From Luscinia megarhynchos (taxonomy: Eukaryota; Chordata; Aves; Passeriformes; Turdidae), in assembly GCA_034336665.1 (NCBI GenBank), contig JAPFBE010000013.1, positions 22,857,056-22,921,055 on the forward strand: 64,000 nucleotides of DNA, read 5' to 3'. Below, one piece after another: positions 14,515 to 29,036 of the stretch. Each line of letters starts with the position of its first letter. The first letter of the stretch is position 1. Below the pieces are notes generated by a model that saw only the letters and a program-made list of their open reading frames with translations, had not been told where the DNA came from and ran no database searches. The position numbers and the translations under genes were made by a program.

Positions 14515-17500
14515 AAATTCCTATATTCTTAATGCTCTCTGTATTGGATCTTTGGCCCAATTATGTATTATTCCACATAGTGGAATCAGAAAATAGCGTC
14601 CTCATAAAGGGTGCTCAGCTTTGTGTAATGTTGATGCTCAAAAATACTGCACAATCCAGCAGAATGCAGCCCATATTGAAGGGGCTGGGTTTGGCTTTGG
14701 CGCTGTCTAGGGCAGACATCTCCCTCTCAGCCTTCTGGTATCTCCTGCAAGCTTAACACAGTCCATGAAGCCAACAAAGAGGTGGGAGGAAAAGAAAGAA
14801 GTGTTACAAGGCAGAAATCAAGAGGAGGACATTTGAATTTCATAAGTCAGGTTAACCCTGCAGGGCTGAGAGAAGCAAAAACAACTTATTCTGAATAAAC
14901 ATGATATGGAAATTGGGGAGATAGAATTGAGCATGAATTTATCTAGCAAGCTGCAGCGTAAGTGCGAGATGCCATCAGGAAAACCTTGTGACAACTGAAG
15001 CCAGGAGCAGTGATCTCGCCAGCCACATCCATCCAAACCCCAGAGTCCCTGTTCCCACAAGCCACAGATTTGGTAGGAGAAGTGATGGAATAGTGATGTC
15101 CACCCTCCAGAGGCAGGTCCCACTACATCCCCTTCGCTCAGCCACCAGGCTGGAACCCGTCCTCAGGGAGCACATCCAAGCTCTGTGTTTGCCATCTCCT
15201 GGAACATGGCCAGGCATTGCAGTGGGAGCAATAGCTCTCACGTCCTGAAACCGTGTTGGGGAAATGTTAAAAGCTGAGCAGCATGGGCTGCTGTGAGCCA
15301 CGGTTTGACTCTACAGCCCAGCCTTCACTCACTGATTAGTAGGCATGTAGCAAGTCACCAAGCCTAGGGACCTCAGTCCCTGTCAAGGACAGGAGAAGAA
15401 TAACTTACATATAATATGGAAGCAGACATATTCCATGATGGAGCTTCATGCCCTTGTTCCAGGCTGTCCTTTGTATGACTGATGATTCCAGGCAAACAGT
15501 CAATTTGCATGCATTCTTTATGTACAAATGTATTTGATAGACGAGCTCCAAAGAGACTAGCTGATATGATTTAAGACGTTACTTCTCCCCAGCTGTCTAT
15601 CCTGTCCCTCTGCCAGAAGTTACTTCCCCAACAGCAGGGAAAGCAAAGAAAAAACATGTCTGCAACTTGAATGCTCTAGCTAAGTCTGGTGTATTAGCAT
15701 AAACTGCCAATGAAGGGTGGGTTTGTGCTAATACATCAGATGAGAGCTGCAACCACTGGAGCACAGGCACGTGTCTTTCTGCCAACTCTCCACTCATTTC
15801 CAGCAAGGGAGCAGAAAGGACAGTTGAGAGTATTAAAGTCATGTGTGCTGGGTACAGCTAGTATACACACACACACATACATGTATATGTGTCCAATACT
15901 CTGATGAACACACTGTGTTCCAGTCCATTTCTCCAAAGCCTAGTGATCTGCAGGCTCAATGAACAATTTGAACTATGGCTATCAAGAAAGACAAGCAATC
16001 AGCACTAAGGAGTGAGCATAGAAGGGCGCAGCTACAAGCCTAAATAGGACAGGGAGGGAAGGGTGACTTCAGCTTCCTCTTCGTGTTAAACAACCTGGGA
16101 GAGTGCCAGCTCATATCTTGGCTTGGCATCATCAAGGTTGACAAGTCGCCACCCAAAAAAAATTCTTCAGCTAGAATTATGGAACTGCAAGCTAACAAGT
16201 TACTGAAAAACTCCCATGGGTGTGAAAATAGGCACACAAATTTGGTCAGCTCATTCTAACATCCATTTCTTCTATCAGCATCAGTGATGTATGTTTACAC
16301 TAAATATTTCTTTATCTCATACAGCATAGGACTTGCTTTTTACATGAAAATAATCTGTGCATTGGAAAAATCTGTAATGTGATGATTTGCTTAGCTTTCT
16401 GTTCAATGCTCTCGCTTTTTTTGTTGTTTCTTGCTTGTATCTCTTGCTCATGATCTCTCTGTAAGCTTAAAATCCAGTACAAATATTTAGAAAACAATAA
16501 GAAAGTTATTGCTGCTTTCAAGCAGAAAATTTGCCTCTGCCTCACAGATCTATTTTGTATTGTATTTAATTTTTAACAATGCATGAATATATATCTATAG
16601 ATCAAATCTTTCCTTGCTTGGATTCTACAGTGGTGGGTGCTTTATAAAAGTCAATATAGATGAAATCAGTGGTAATTCATTTACGGCAAACTCATCTTTG
16701 ATCAGAAGATATGGCAATTGTTCTTTTTCACATGTGACAGGCACAAACATCTTTTTTTTTTTAGTATATCACTTTGAAAGCTGAATTTTTATTATTTTTA
16801 AGCTAAAGAGCCCCTGGACAATCTTCTGTTTTGACATTCCTAGAACACTTGACGCAGACTTGAATCAGAGACCACAAAGAGATCTATGAAATGTGTAAGG
16901 CAACAAGTACATTCCCTCTAAACTATTGTTCTAGGCATAAACTTAATGAGTCATGTACAGGATGGAGTCCTGGAGCTCTCCCTTCTCAGGGTGAATTTAC
17001 CCCAGTCAAAGTTCGTGTAGGTAATTTACTCACCTCCTGACTTTTCCTTAGAATTTCAGATAAAGCCCTAATGCTTTTGAAGGGTCACATTGACACATTT
17101 GTCTTTGTGAAATCTCAGGTTAGTATTTTTTTTTTTTTTAATAGCAACCTGATTTTGAGTGCCCAGCTAGATACCAGAGGCTACAATGACTTCACTGATA
17201 ATGGGATCTAAATTCAAGAGTCTGATGTGAATCTACGACTGTCTAGGATGCATAGCTCTCACACCTAGGATCCATTTACAGCCAAGTGAAAGAAAAATTT
17301 ATCCTAGAAAAATAAATTAGAGCACTGAACCATATGACACTTCCACAGACAGACTTTGGTGGCTCTGGAAAAGACTTAGTCCATTTCTTGGTCCATCACC
17401 CATCACCCTTTTTAAAATTAGTTCCTAGAATTTTTCATTTTAAGGATTTTAACAGTTGGGTTGAATGTAGCTCTCATTTACCTTGGCCAGTGCAGCCAGA

Positions 17501-20455
17501 AATTAAAATATGTAAAAAAGCATGAGACTTGGTTGAAAATGTTGATGCTTGTTGTAGTCCTGGAGCAGTTATTAAGGCCCCAGTGGATGAAATGAAGAAG
17601 CGTCAACAGGCAGAGAATATCTGCTTCCTGCATCTCTCCAGTTTTAACGATAGCCATTGTAACCAGTTTAATCCATTTATGCTTAGGTGATCACTGAAGG
17701 ATGGGAGACCATCCCTAACTGAGCCTTTCCTGGGAAGAATTCTGATGTTCCTGTGTTTAACTTGGTTATGTGAGAAATCTGATAGGACATGAAGCAAACT
17801 GGGGATGGGGGGCAGGGTTTGAATGACAGAAGCACAATGGCATCATCAGTTTGGTTTAGAAGGAGAGGACTTTGAGGCCACCTTGGGGGTTTTCAGGCAG
17901 AACAACTGTGAAGCTACAGCTAAAAATTTAATCACTGTATTTTGATGTGGTGATGTTGCGAGTTTTGATGTATTTTATTACTAAATAGCGCATTCTCCCC
18001 ATGTTTTTTCCCCCTTGAGCAGATTAACTGTATATTCCAAAATACAGTCCAACAAAAACATGAGTGGCATACTATTTTCACTCGGCTTGCCTCCCACATA
18101 AAAGAACAGCTGTGAATGTCAGCTGAGGCTAATTTCTCCTGCACAATGGCCTATCATTTTTTGTAAAAATAAATAAGTGGCAATCATTCATTTCTTTTCA
18201 TGGATATAAACACTTTAGGTCAAACTCAAAGTGACTGAAATGATATTGCATTTTACCTCTCGTTGATAGGTAGCTGTAATTTACAGGCCAATAGAACTGG
18301 GTAGATAGAAAATCAACTACCACATAGAATTAAGATAAAGAACATCGCACTCTCACTTTGTCTTACACCTTTCACTGAACTGTCTTTGTTCCTGCCTCAT
18401 TTATTCCCTGACTGTACGTTCCTGTAAGTTACACTAAGTTGCTGCCAGGTAACATAGAGCATCATTTATATCACCTCTGAGCACTGCCCAATTGCAGAGC
18501 AAACTGCTGGAACCATTGGTTCAGTCCCAAACACACAATCAAAGCAACTTCTGCAGTGAGAGCAGGCACAAGATTAATTCTTTACACAAAGCTGCAGAAA
18601 TTGAAAGCACAATTGCTGGGTAAAATGCCACCCACATACAGCCCTCCCTTAGTGACAAAGGCTGATTGTCAGAATAAAGGCTCTTGACAGCTAATGGTAT
18701 CTCTTACCAGTATTCTCTGAAAAGGCATTTTAGGCTTCTCCAAGCAATCTCCAGCTGATATGGCATTTTAACTTGTACAGTTTTGTGCAGTGGTTACAAC
18801 AGGACCCCAGAACAATAAAGCCTATATCAATGGGATGCACTGTTTCCAGTCCAAGGAGAACTTGGTTAGTACCAAGTCAAGCATCTCTGCAATACTCTTC
18901 TGCACATCACAGAGGGGCCCTGAAGGATCTGGCCATACCAGGTTTGAATAGCAAGGACTTTCTACAATGCATGGTGCATTCCAGTTGTTTGGATCTTGTC
19001 CCTCCTTGCAGTCTGTATGTAAGAGTGACTAGGGGCAAATAATTTCCCATTTTTATCCCCCTGCTGTTCCCCATAGAATGGAAGTACTGTATTACCTCAT
19101 GAAGCACTTTTGGGCCATGTCAATACCAGCCAGGACTTGGAGTCATGCATGTAATTGCCACATTGCAATTGATATTGATTATATGTATCCTTTGGAATCA
19201 ATACTGGGCTTTTTCCACTGAAAATTAGCATTCTTCTGAACATGACAAACAATTGAAAAAGCTTTCAAGTGTGCATGCATATCTCCAAAAACCCAGCTTG
19301 GCATTGGCAGCAGTATGTTAGCATTTGTAAGACACATTGAAATTTGTGCTCTGAAAGGATAAGACTAAACCCTCTTGCATTAATACCTGCAGCAATGGTT
19401 TCCCCATCCCTCCTATTGGAGATGTGGAAGACTGTAATTTGTAGAAAGCCCGTTAAAAATACAGATCTCCTCAGTCACAGTGGTGCAGAGTATTAGAAAA
19501 TTTTTCACTGAAAGCCTGGAGACCATGTATTTTCTTACTCTCTATATCCTTCACCTTAACAAACCTCAGTCTAGGGACAAATCTTCAGGATTTACAATAA
19601 AAAAAAAAAAAGGCAGAACAACATTAAGAGCTATATCCAGAGTATATCTAATAATTCTTATTTTTAAGGCAAGTGGATTTCAAACTGTGGTCTGCAAACC
19701 CTTAGGGCCTTTCTCTATTTCTGTATCTGATGTGCATTGTAAGGATCTTGACAAGGGAATTTCCTAAAGGTGGCTGGACATCTTTCAAAATTATGAGGGA
19801 TCAGCAAATTTAGAGGTGGAGAAAATATGTACATAAAAAGCCTTGAGATCAACTGCATCAATGATGAGAATGGAGAGGAAAAGTTGGGCGTGTGAACACT
19901 CTCTCTCCAAGGGGCACAAAGCACTCCCATACACGAGGTATGGGCTTAGCGAGGGCTAAGACCCCATCAGCCTTCTCCTTTCCTTTTCCTCCCATAAATC
20001 CACAACTGATTAAAAATATTAATTAACTGTCAAACTTTCCTCTGCTCTCTATCAATTAAATCTGGTTTATGTCCATTTTATCTATGCATCCAGATGCTTT
20101 AATTAGTCTCCATGATTGCAATTCATCAGCACTTCCACAGAGTAAAGCACATCAGCAGTCTTCTCTGTCTCTATGCAAAATTTACCCAACAACTCATCTA
20201 ATGGGGCTGTGAGCCCAACTTGTATTTTGGGCTCAACTACAATGCAAATAAGAGTAATAATTAGTACAAGGAGAACCTTCTTTCCATTCCCAGCTAAAAA
20301 GTTCATATTTTGCCTTCATAATACACAATATAATTATTTAGTAGTGTTTTCTGATTCTTTAATGTAGTGACATGCACATTTTGTTCCATTTGTAAATTTT
20401 TAGCAGATTCATAAATACAGCATGCTCTTTCTGTGCAACCCCACAATCTCTCTGA

Positions 20456-20490
20456 ACACAGACACACACACACAAAAAAAAAAAAAAAGA
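20456..20490 (+). repeat. Short AC repeat followed by A15
   Basis: ACACAGACACACACACAC joins an uninterrupted A-run at 20474-20488. Confidence 0.9.
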
Positions 20491-22074
20491 GGTTTAAAAT
20501 TAATAATAAATGGTAAAACTTGGGGGAAAAATGAATCTGGCTTCATTAAATGATAAAATCCATCAGAAGCCAGGGGCAAGGACGGGGCAGGGGCTCAGTT
20601 AATTTGTAAGAGTAACGTAATTTTGAATTGTTGAAAAGATATTACAGTGGAAATACTTAATGCAGTTAAATCTTGGAAGTCACTCCAAGGAGAAAAGGCC
20701 AAGTAACTATCTGACCTTGTCCTGGAGAAGGAGAATATATTCTGTTGCCTTGGCAAAATTCAAATACTTATGTGATCTTGAGCTGTAATGACTAACAAAT
20801 TTTGGAAAGAGTTTGCTAGCTAAGCTTCACTGCAAGAGAAGACCTCCATGTGGGCCTCCCAGCTGTAAAGAAATTTGTGCAGCCAGTCCACGTAAACCCT
20901 TGCCATTCCATACCTTATTTTGTGCTTTAGACAGGAAACAGCCATATCACAACTTCAATTTTAAGATTAATTTCATAGCACTAAGACATTTTTGCCACAA
21001 AAGCTCTGCTGATAGCCTCGCCTCTATTCCGTTCTCTACAATGATGCCTTAGAGCACTTTTTATCTGCTCACCAGCATTATGCAGTCAGAGTGGGACACT
21101 GGGCCATAAAATGTTGGTATAGCTCCCTTTCTTACATAGGTATTTGTATTTCAGACAGTAACAGTGGTGAGAGGACTTTACCTTTCTCTACCACCACATG
21201 CAAGCAAACACAATAAAGTTCAAGGCATGAGGATTCACTAGAAAATATCTGTTGGAAAGACACCCAAACTCAAGAGAATGATGCCAGAGGAAGATGAATT
21301 AAACAAATCTCTTCAGTGAACTTCCATGGTCAATGCGCTGCCACTGCAAAAGGCTGCCTCATTTCCTGTAATTGTTTTTACTTTTGAATATTCAGCTTTC
21401 AGAATCTCTTAGATTTTTTTTCCCTTAAATTCGAGGGTATCACATTTTGAGAAAGTAGAATGACTAAAAAATAAGAACAGGTGGTAGGTTAAGAAAAAAA
21501 TACCCTCATTTTGAGCTGGTAAGTATGATATAGGAATGCTAAATCCTTTCCTTTAGTAAGGAATGTTTAGTATTCCTTTTCTCAAGGGAGCAAGACCTTT
21601 ATATTACTTAGCTGAAATCTTAAAAACAGCATAGTCTTCGATCAAAAAAGGTGATCTGACAGAACTGAGCTGTGCAGTGTCTGCGTGAATATACCGGCTG
21701 TATAAAGAGTCACTTTTTATCAAACAATGTTATCAAAACACCTTTTATTGTAAATAAATATTTAACAAATTATTTCAGATACCTTTCAAATATTTATGTT
21801 GTTATTAAACTAAAAATACTGAATGCGTGTTTCACAAATTAAGCAAGAAATCCAACTGGGCCTTTCATCCCAGTTTGCTAACATAAAATTTTGAAATGTC
21901 AGAACTGCCTTCAGGATAAAATTTCTATTTCTGTTACCATCTGTCATGATGTCCCTCAAAAGGTGCAGACCATACTCTGACCTCTCCAGGCCAGGAGTTT
22001 TCAGGAGTTTGCTACTTCCTACCTGTTGTTTCCACTTTCACATGGGAATGGAGAATTTACTTAATACCACTGGG

Positions 22075-22121
22075 AAAAACAAAACAAAATAAAACAAAAA
22101 ACAACAAACAAACAAACATAA
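22075..22121 (+). repeat. A-rich AAAAC/AAAC low-complexity tract
   Basis: AAAACAAAACAAAATAAAAC followed by CAAACAAACAAACA. Confidence 0.85.
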
Positions 22122-24847
22122 AAATGTGTTCATCTGGATTGTTCAACGCACACATCTTAATGTGGGCTGCAGCCAGGGAGTAAAAAGTTACTAAGACCAA
22201 CAACTCATTTATCGCTACAATCGTCATCTCTGATGTCCTGACACAGACACATGAATAATCACAGCCAGTTATCAGGTTTGCCAAGGATAGCTCTGCCAAC
22301 AGAGGGGGGTCTTCTGGTCATGAGCAGCTGAGATAACTAACCTGCAGCCAAGACTGGCTACTGCTTTGATCTAACTCTGCTGTTGAAGGTAAAGTCTAGG
22401 CTGACACAGTCTAGAGTCTGTAAAAAAATGCCGGCAAATTCAGGTTGCTCTCAATATGCATGGAGCTCTTTATAAAAGGAAAGGACAGGAAGAGTTGGAC
22501 TTCAAAACCCACAAAATAGTAATTACATCAAAATATAGCTAAGTAAAATTGCATTACAAACATCTGTCATATCTGAATAGAACCCAGATATCTTCTTGCT
22601 AGAATTTTCATATTCCATTTTTGGTCCCTTAGAGGTCCATAAGATATATTTATGGTTTCCATAAAAGCAAAGAAGAGACACTGGTGTGTTAATTCACCAT
22701 TCAGGGGTCCTCAATCTCAGGAAATTTTGTGGGGATTTGCAAACTAAAAGAGATTGAAAACCACTGTTGCCTACCAACTCCCCAAGAATCTACATGGTGC
22801 TCATACTAAATACTTTCATATATTACTTGCATACTCTGCAGATGTTTGCATGCAGTCATCATGTAGAATAGCAATGCCTTGAACTATAAAACACTGGTCT
22901 TATTTATATACAATGCCATACTTTGTATTTTATGTTTATCGGCTCTCATTATCTTCCATCATATATTGCATTGGTGGGAAACTAACAAAACAGCTCCAAA
23001 AACAGCACTCAATCACAGGTCAACTTTTCTGCCGATTCACATTCACGTGTATCTGGGGAGAGATTCTTGGCTTTGGTTGTGCCAGCACAAATTTCCACAC
23101 TGACGTGGGTTGTCCCAGAATCCTGTTATAGTATTTTTACTGCATCCCAGGCAAACTCCTAGCTTTTCATTTTGGAAACTACTGAGTAGCTCAATTAGTT
23201 CACCATAAGGGCTTCCTCATTTGAATTTCTTGCCATCATTGCTAGCTCTGCCCAACACATATTAACTAATTCCTTTTCCACTTGGTATTTACACACTTTA
23301 AATATTCATAGAGGGCTCAATTTTCTCACATTCCCATCACTTGCAGGTGCGTTTGCTTTCATTTTTGCCTAGTTGACTCTTCACTTGTTTTCATACCAAG
23401 TCTCTAATCTCTCTAGGTATCTTTGTATTAGTGCTATTTAATTTCTGTTAAGTACTGACAGTCTGCCAGGTGCCTTCAGTTTGCCAGATGCTGCACAGAG
23501 TGGAAAGGCACAGTTCTACTGTGGACCATGCCGTCTAAAAGACAAAGTAAAGATTGAACAAAGTGTCCTCACAGCACAGAGCATATGGTTAACCTTAGGA
23601 CATGGCTACAGCTGTGAAACTAGACTGAGGGATAAAATCAGGCAAGTCCCTTCTACAGTCCTGGTAATTAAAAAAAAAAAAAAAGCATTTCCCCAACATC
23701 ACTGGCTGTCAAGGTTGTGAAAATGTGGAGGAAAAGTGGTAGCATAGGCTGAAAGGATGAATTTAGAGACAGGATCGAAACAAAAAAGCATTGCAGGTCA
23801 TTGCAGCCAAACCAGTGTCTTTGATGAACATCACTCCAGCCAAGGGAGTGCTGGCAGGCATGAGGGAAGAACCTCAGATCCCTTCCTCAAGACTGAAACC
23901 ATTGATGTCTAAGCTGGTACCACCAATACCAAACCAAGAGACAGTGAAAGGGTGATTGAGCAGACAGACAACCTGAAAACAAATACAGAAAAAAGCAAAT
24001 ACAAGAGCAGTCTCAGAGAATCAATCACAGATGAGACTGGGAAAGCAGATGCTGGCCCAAAGCTGCCAACAGTGAGGATAGCAGATTTACTGACTCACCC
24101 TGCAGTTTTACCCGTCTTGCTAACATCCATACAAGAGATATGAATGTGCTATGTAATCTTGCTCCTAATTATAGCTGTATCACACTTTGGATAGAAGAGT
24201 GGACAACATTTTTCTCACACTGATCCTGATAGTCCTATTGTCTACGCTTCTCATCCCTCAAATCTCAAAACAGCAGGTGGAATTATTTAACAAGACTCTT
24301 TCTTCAAGGTGATGAACATTAAAAAAAAATAAAATGGTTCCTAGATCTCTTTTCCACAGTCTGAGGAATAAGGGATAAATGAAGGGAAAGCCAGGGACCA
24401 CCTGCACTTCTCAACGAGGTGAAATTCTGGCAAGGGCTCCTGAAAATATCAAAGATTTTTATCTCTCACCAGGAAATGGCCTGGATTGTTTCCAACACAG
24501 AGACTTAGAGAATTAATACACAATTTTGCTTATTACAGCCGTTCTGATGGCTGTTCCTTGGGCCACCTGGTCTTGCCCCAAAACAGTGTCAAAAGTTTTC
24601 TCCAGATTTAGTGACGAGATCTAGCTGGCAATGCAGCACTGCTCTAAGTAGCCCTCCCCCACACAGGCTTTCTCCAAACAAGCAATCTTCCCTGTTATGC
24701 TTCAGGCTCCTCAGTTCTCTGTTTATCAAGTAAACCTCAAATCTTGCTCCCTCATTCCTACTGGGAAAGAGTACTGAGCATAAACCATGATCTTCCATCC
24801 TCCTGCTTCACCCAACCAGGAATAAGACAGACAGTGCCAAGCATGTC

Positions 24848-25564
24848 TGTCTTGGGTTGTAATACAGGATGTGACCAGAAATGTGTATTCTATCACCATC
24901 TGTTGAAGCTGGATGGGGCAGTGATCCTTATTTCCGTGACACATATTATCTGCTAATGGGCCATCTGTTAAAAACAGGTGGGGCAGTCATCTTTATATTT
25001 TCCACAACCCATCCTCCCTCCAGGAAGGTATCATCTGCTAATGGGCCATTAAGTCTCACTGCATGACTGATAAAATTACATCATCCCATTGGGAGATGCT
25101 CTGGCCAGGGGGAGGAGCCAAGCCTTTCCTACCTAGATAAAAACTAAGATTTTGAACACCAAAGCAGCCTCCTGGATTCCACAGGAAAGCTGGACCTTTC
25201 TACATCATCACTGGATCTTCAGAGGAAAACTGCACCTTCTACAGGACTGCTGCTTCAACTGAACCACATCTGCCACTGCAGGAGGACTGTAGCCACCATT
25301 TAATTGGACTGCTATCAACACCCTGACTGGCTGGGGTGTCAGGTTGTATTCTGGCTCTGTCAGTGTTTTGGGTTTGTTCTTTGTAATACTGTATTTCTAT
25401 TTTGATTTTCCTAGTAAAAACTGTTATTCCTAATTCCTATATCTTTGCCTGAGAGCCCTTTAATTTCAAAATTATAATAATTTGGAGGGAGGAGGTTTAC
25501 ATTCTCCATTTCAAAGAGAAGCTCCTGCCTTTCTTGGCAGACACCTGTCCTCCAAACCAGGACA
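24848..25564 (+). mobile_element. Solo LTR of an endogenous retrovirus (passerine ERVL-like), family A, plus orientation
   Basis: The element starts TGTCTTGGGTTG and ends CCAAACCAGGACA, so it has TG...CA termini and a length of 717 bp. Inside are an inverted CCAAT box (ATTGG, about 25087), a GC-rich stretch, a TATA-like TAGATAAAAA near 25134, and an AGTAAA hexamer at 25413-25418 that suits the R/U5 border. Its 3' third aligns over about 150-200 bp with the minus-strand LTR at 33291-33966 (shared ends, the GCCAAGAAAGG-type segment and the AGTAAA hexamer), while the U3 parts differ. No internal gag/pol sequence adjoins either side, so it is a solo LTR. Flanks (atgtc / acatc) are not a clean target-site duplication. 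Confidence 0.85.
24900..25050 (+). repeat. Imperfect tandem duplication inside the U3 of the 24.8-kb LTR
   Basis: Two units, about 24900-24964 and 24965-25050, share CTGTT(g/a)AA...GGTGGGGCAGTCATC-like starts and an identical ATCTGCTAATGGGCCAT end (24948-24964 and 25033-25049). The second unit has extra sequence in the middle. Duplicated U3 segments often hold retroviral enhancer sites, but that role is inferred here. Confidence 0.75.
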
Positions 25565-28500
25565 ACATCCCATCAGAGAAGTGAGAGAGAACACTAAACA
25601 CTAAAGTTATATTTATTCAAGCCTTTTAGAAGTTCTTGAGTTTCTAAAAGCCACTCTAAGCCTTCTTCACACATTCAGAGACCAAAGTATTATATCTCAA
25701 GAAAGTGGAACAACACATACAGTACAGAACAAGTGAGTAAAAGAATTAGGACTTGTGTCCAGAGCTGAAACATGCCAGATTGTATGAAAGCCAGAATAGC
25801 CATTGCTATTCAATTTGTCACAGAAAGTGACAAAAAGCAACCCTGTTTTGCTTTGCAAAAAGCAACCCTCTCCTTTCAGACATCTCTATTCTTTCCCTCC
25901 CAGAAACCTACAGGCAAGGAGATAAACTGTTTTTAAATAGCAGTTTCACACCAATTAGCTCCAGGTTCTGCAAACAGCATCGCAGACTCAGTGTGGTGTT
26001 TCCAAGGGCTTGTTATTTCAGACTACTATATATATGTCCATATAATTGATCTGTTCTGCTTTAAAGAGGCCATCAGGAAGATATGTGGGCAATTTATTCT
26101 AGAGGTAAGAGAAGGAGAAGCAAAGGGAGTTTACCTCAGATTAGCTGTGTTTACACAAGTGTTTTACACTGTGGGCTCCCAGAATGAGACCAGAGCCCAC
26201 ACTGTTCTCTCCTGCTTCTTTAGCACACCGTTTGTCACTGGAAGGGAAGGGCAGGCACAGCAATATAAAGTCAGGGGGTGTCAACTTCACAGCCATCGTA
26301 GGGCCAAGACAAACACAGATAATACTCTTTTCCATAGCATGTCTGCCACCATCTTGGCACAGGTCTCCTGTGCTGGATGACTGAAGGGCTAAAGACATGA
26401 CCACCTGGATATGGACTAAATTAGGTGCCATTTGGCTACAGCATCTTGGCATACCTGACCAGCAAGGAAGCTGGCAAATTCTCATGGTAAATATTCAGAT
26501 GATTGTAGTGTCACAACACACCAAGGTCCACAGCCTCAGAAATCTCTATGACCTTATGTTCTCATGTAAGAAGCAGAAAAGGCAGGCCACAGAACTACAG
26601 CTATCATCTTTTTTTTTATATCCTAATACAGTCTACAGAAGCAACCAGGGCTACTCTGACCTCCTGCAGAGCACAGATCATAATCTCTACCTGTTTCCTG
26701 AATCAGACTCACAAGTTCTCTTCATACCATGTAGCCCGTGCATAGAAGGCTGACAGGATTGGACTGAAGACTTGAGTGTTGATGCGCTGCTTCTGACAGA
26801 TCTCTCCTAAATAGCTCATTACTCTGCTGTGATTTATTTCCTTTCCCAGTTTGTCTTGCTTCCATCTCCCGTTCTCTGTTCTCTTCACATGTTGAGGACT
26901 AAAGAGCTGTCTTAGATCAGACAAATTCTTTCCCTGTTGGCTTTATTCCACAACCAAGATCCTTCACTTTGATAAGCTAAATAGATAAAAATGTCAATGG
27001 CTTTTCTGCGGATGAAAATATTCCCAGCCCTGACTCTTTCTTGTAGCTGACCCCACAGTTTTCAACTTTTGATCTGTGGACCCCAAGACTAAAACAATAC
27101 CTGGAATAAATACACCAATATTCCTTAGTCCATTTTGCTGAGGGCTCTGCATCAAGGCACAATATACCACTTTCAGCTCTGCCAAACCAGCCAGGAAACA
27201 TATGCAAGCATCACACTTGAAACAGAGTGAGAGACTGAAAACCAGATAGCAAATAGATATATCCAAAGATTGTGGGAAATATATCTGGGATCTTGGAGAG
27301 GACCATACAATTGCCTTGTAGTCATGGTCCAGACAGAACTTTCCATTTGAAGAGCTCTACAAGAGTTGTGCTAATGTGACCAAGCTCCATACAATAAGCA
27401 GCATCACTTTACAAGGGGATCACTGTACTAAGACTACCCACGCTGACTTTTGCAAACATGGCTATCCATCCAAGGAGATGATACACCTCTCAAAACAAAA
27501 GATACTAGACAAATCTTCTACCTGATTCCTACCCTGAAGTCCGTGACCAATATCCCAAATTCTCAGATTCAGCGCATTAACACCATACCCCCAAAGTCAT
27601 TTACCAAATCTGTCTGGCATAAGAGACAGCTCTCCCTGCCAATGCCTGGCCCACAGTATCTATTTTGTGTATTAACTCTGTGAAGTCAGGCAGCATATCT
27701 TGCTAACACACCACTCCATAGAAGCTGCCTCAACCTGCCCTTAGTTACCAGGAAAAGTCTTTCATGTGTAAGCTTTACAAATAATGATTTTATCATCTCT
27801 TCCCCACAGACACATGTTTTTTTTATTGTAGAGACTAACTTTTGCATTTTTTTTTAAGATTGGGAGAAATTCTGCTCCTTTTAGTATAAAAGAGCAGCTT
27901 GATGAACAGACCTTCTAGCAAGGTACAGAAAGCACATGAGGATGACAGGAAAAAAGACAAATCTGTCAGTGAAAGAAGAAGTTGACAGAAGTGATCATTG
28001 AGGACAGAACAAGGAAAGAAATTGTAAAAGCAACCCAAGTTTGAAACGTAAGCAGGAGCCATGAGATATAATGACCTGAGAACAGATGCTGATTTTGACA
28101 CAGCACAACAAAGAGGCCCTGAAATCACTTAAGAAGGCAACTGAGATCTTTAAGCATCTTTTCAAAGATGTCATGACTTGTAGTCAGAGTAAGGTAGGAG
28201 AACAGCAAAGCAATACTGCAGAGCCACCAGCTTGCTGATTCTCTCCCACACTAGTATCCATAGCTCATATATTATGCTAGAAACCTTCAAAAGCAAGAAA
28301 ACATAGGCAGATAAATCTATTTTTTCCCCCTATCCTTTTAAAGTTATTCTGCTCTTGCATCTTGGGGAAAAGTTATGTGGGAAGCTAAGTCAGAAAAAGC
28401 AGAAGAAATACATCTATTGGATAGAGGGTATTTAAATATTTGATGGCTAATATATTAAAGGTTAATTGAATACTAAAATTATTTTCTCCCCTGGATAGCA

Positions 28501-29036
28501 CACAATTAACATTTAATTTGTTATAAAATATTTAAAGTTTTGAAATATCTGAGGGCAACTGAAATATCTCTTCCACCAAATTGTCTTGGGACAATATATT
28601 GAGGGGGACAAGAGGGCAGGTTATCTTTTAAAATTCTTCCAGTTATCTCTACAAGTGATGTGAGAAAAGGTTCCGGAGCTGATACAGTTCAAGGACTTAG
28701 TCAGAATATATGAAGAGACATACACAGATATCTAATCTTGTCCTCTCCAGGCTAAGCAAGGAGGCCTCATGGCTGTAAGGAACTTAGCTTGCTGTGGCGA
28801 CTATCCACTCCTCAGAGAAAAAGAAATTTTTGGAACTTAGACCAACATATATTTTTTATTTTATATGTTTCAGAGATGCCAGTGAGGGATTGGACTCTTC
28901 ACTTCTCTGCATTCATTCAGTCCAAGGCATATTGACAAGAACAGGATTCAGATGATACAGAGCTGCTACTTTGGCTGTGCTCAATGCTTCACTGAGTATC
29001 AAGAATGGCAATCAGCTTGGGATGTTAAAATTAGGA

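Larger units (their letters stand above)
14515..24847. other. Gene desert
   Basis: No gene recognised. Contents are simple A/T runs (for example 17127-17140, 19600-19611, 23671-23684), the AC/A15 tract at 20.46 kb, the A-rich tract at 22.08 kb, and an imperfect hairpin at 21532-21577. The AT-rich stretches with homeodomain-type TAAT cores (18.1-18.3 and 21.7-21.9 kb) resemble desert enhancers, but this cannot be shown from one sequence. Confidence 0.65.

Noticed and set aside
14345..14560. Minus-strand frame with Ser-Ile-His-Pro repeats
   Set aside because: Artefact of the GGAT microsatellite.
23440..23560. CTGCCAGGTGCCTTCAG and similar segment recalling a MIR 5' part
   Set aside because: Too short and too diverged, with no SINE core following.
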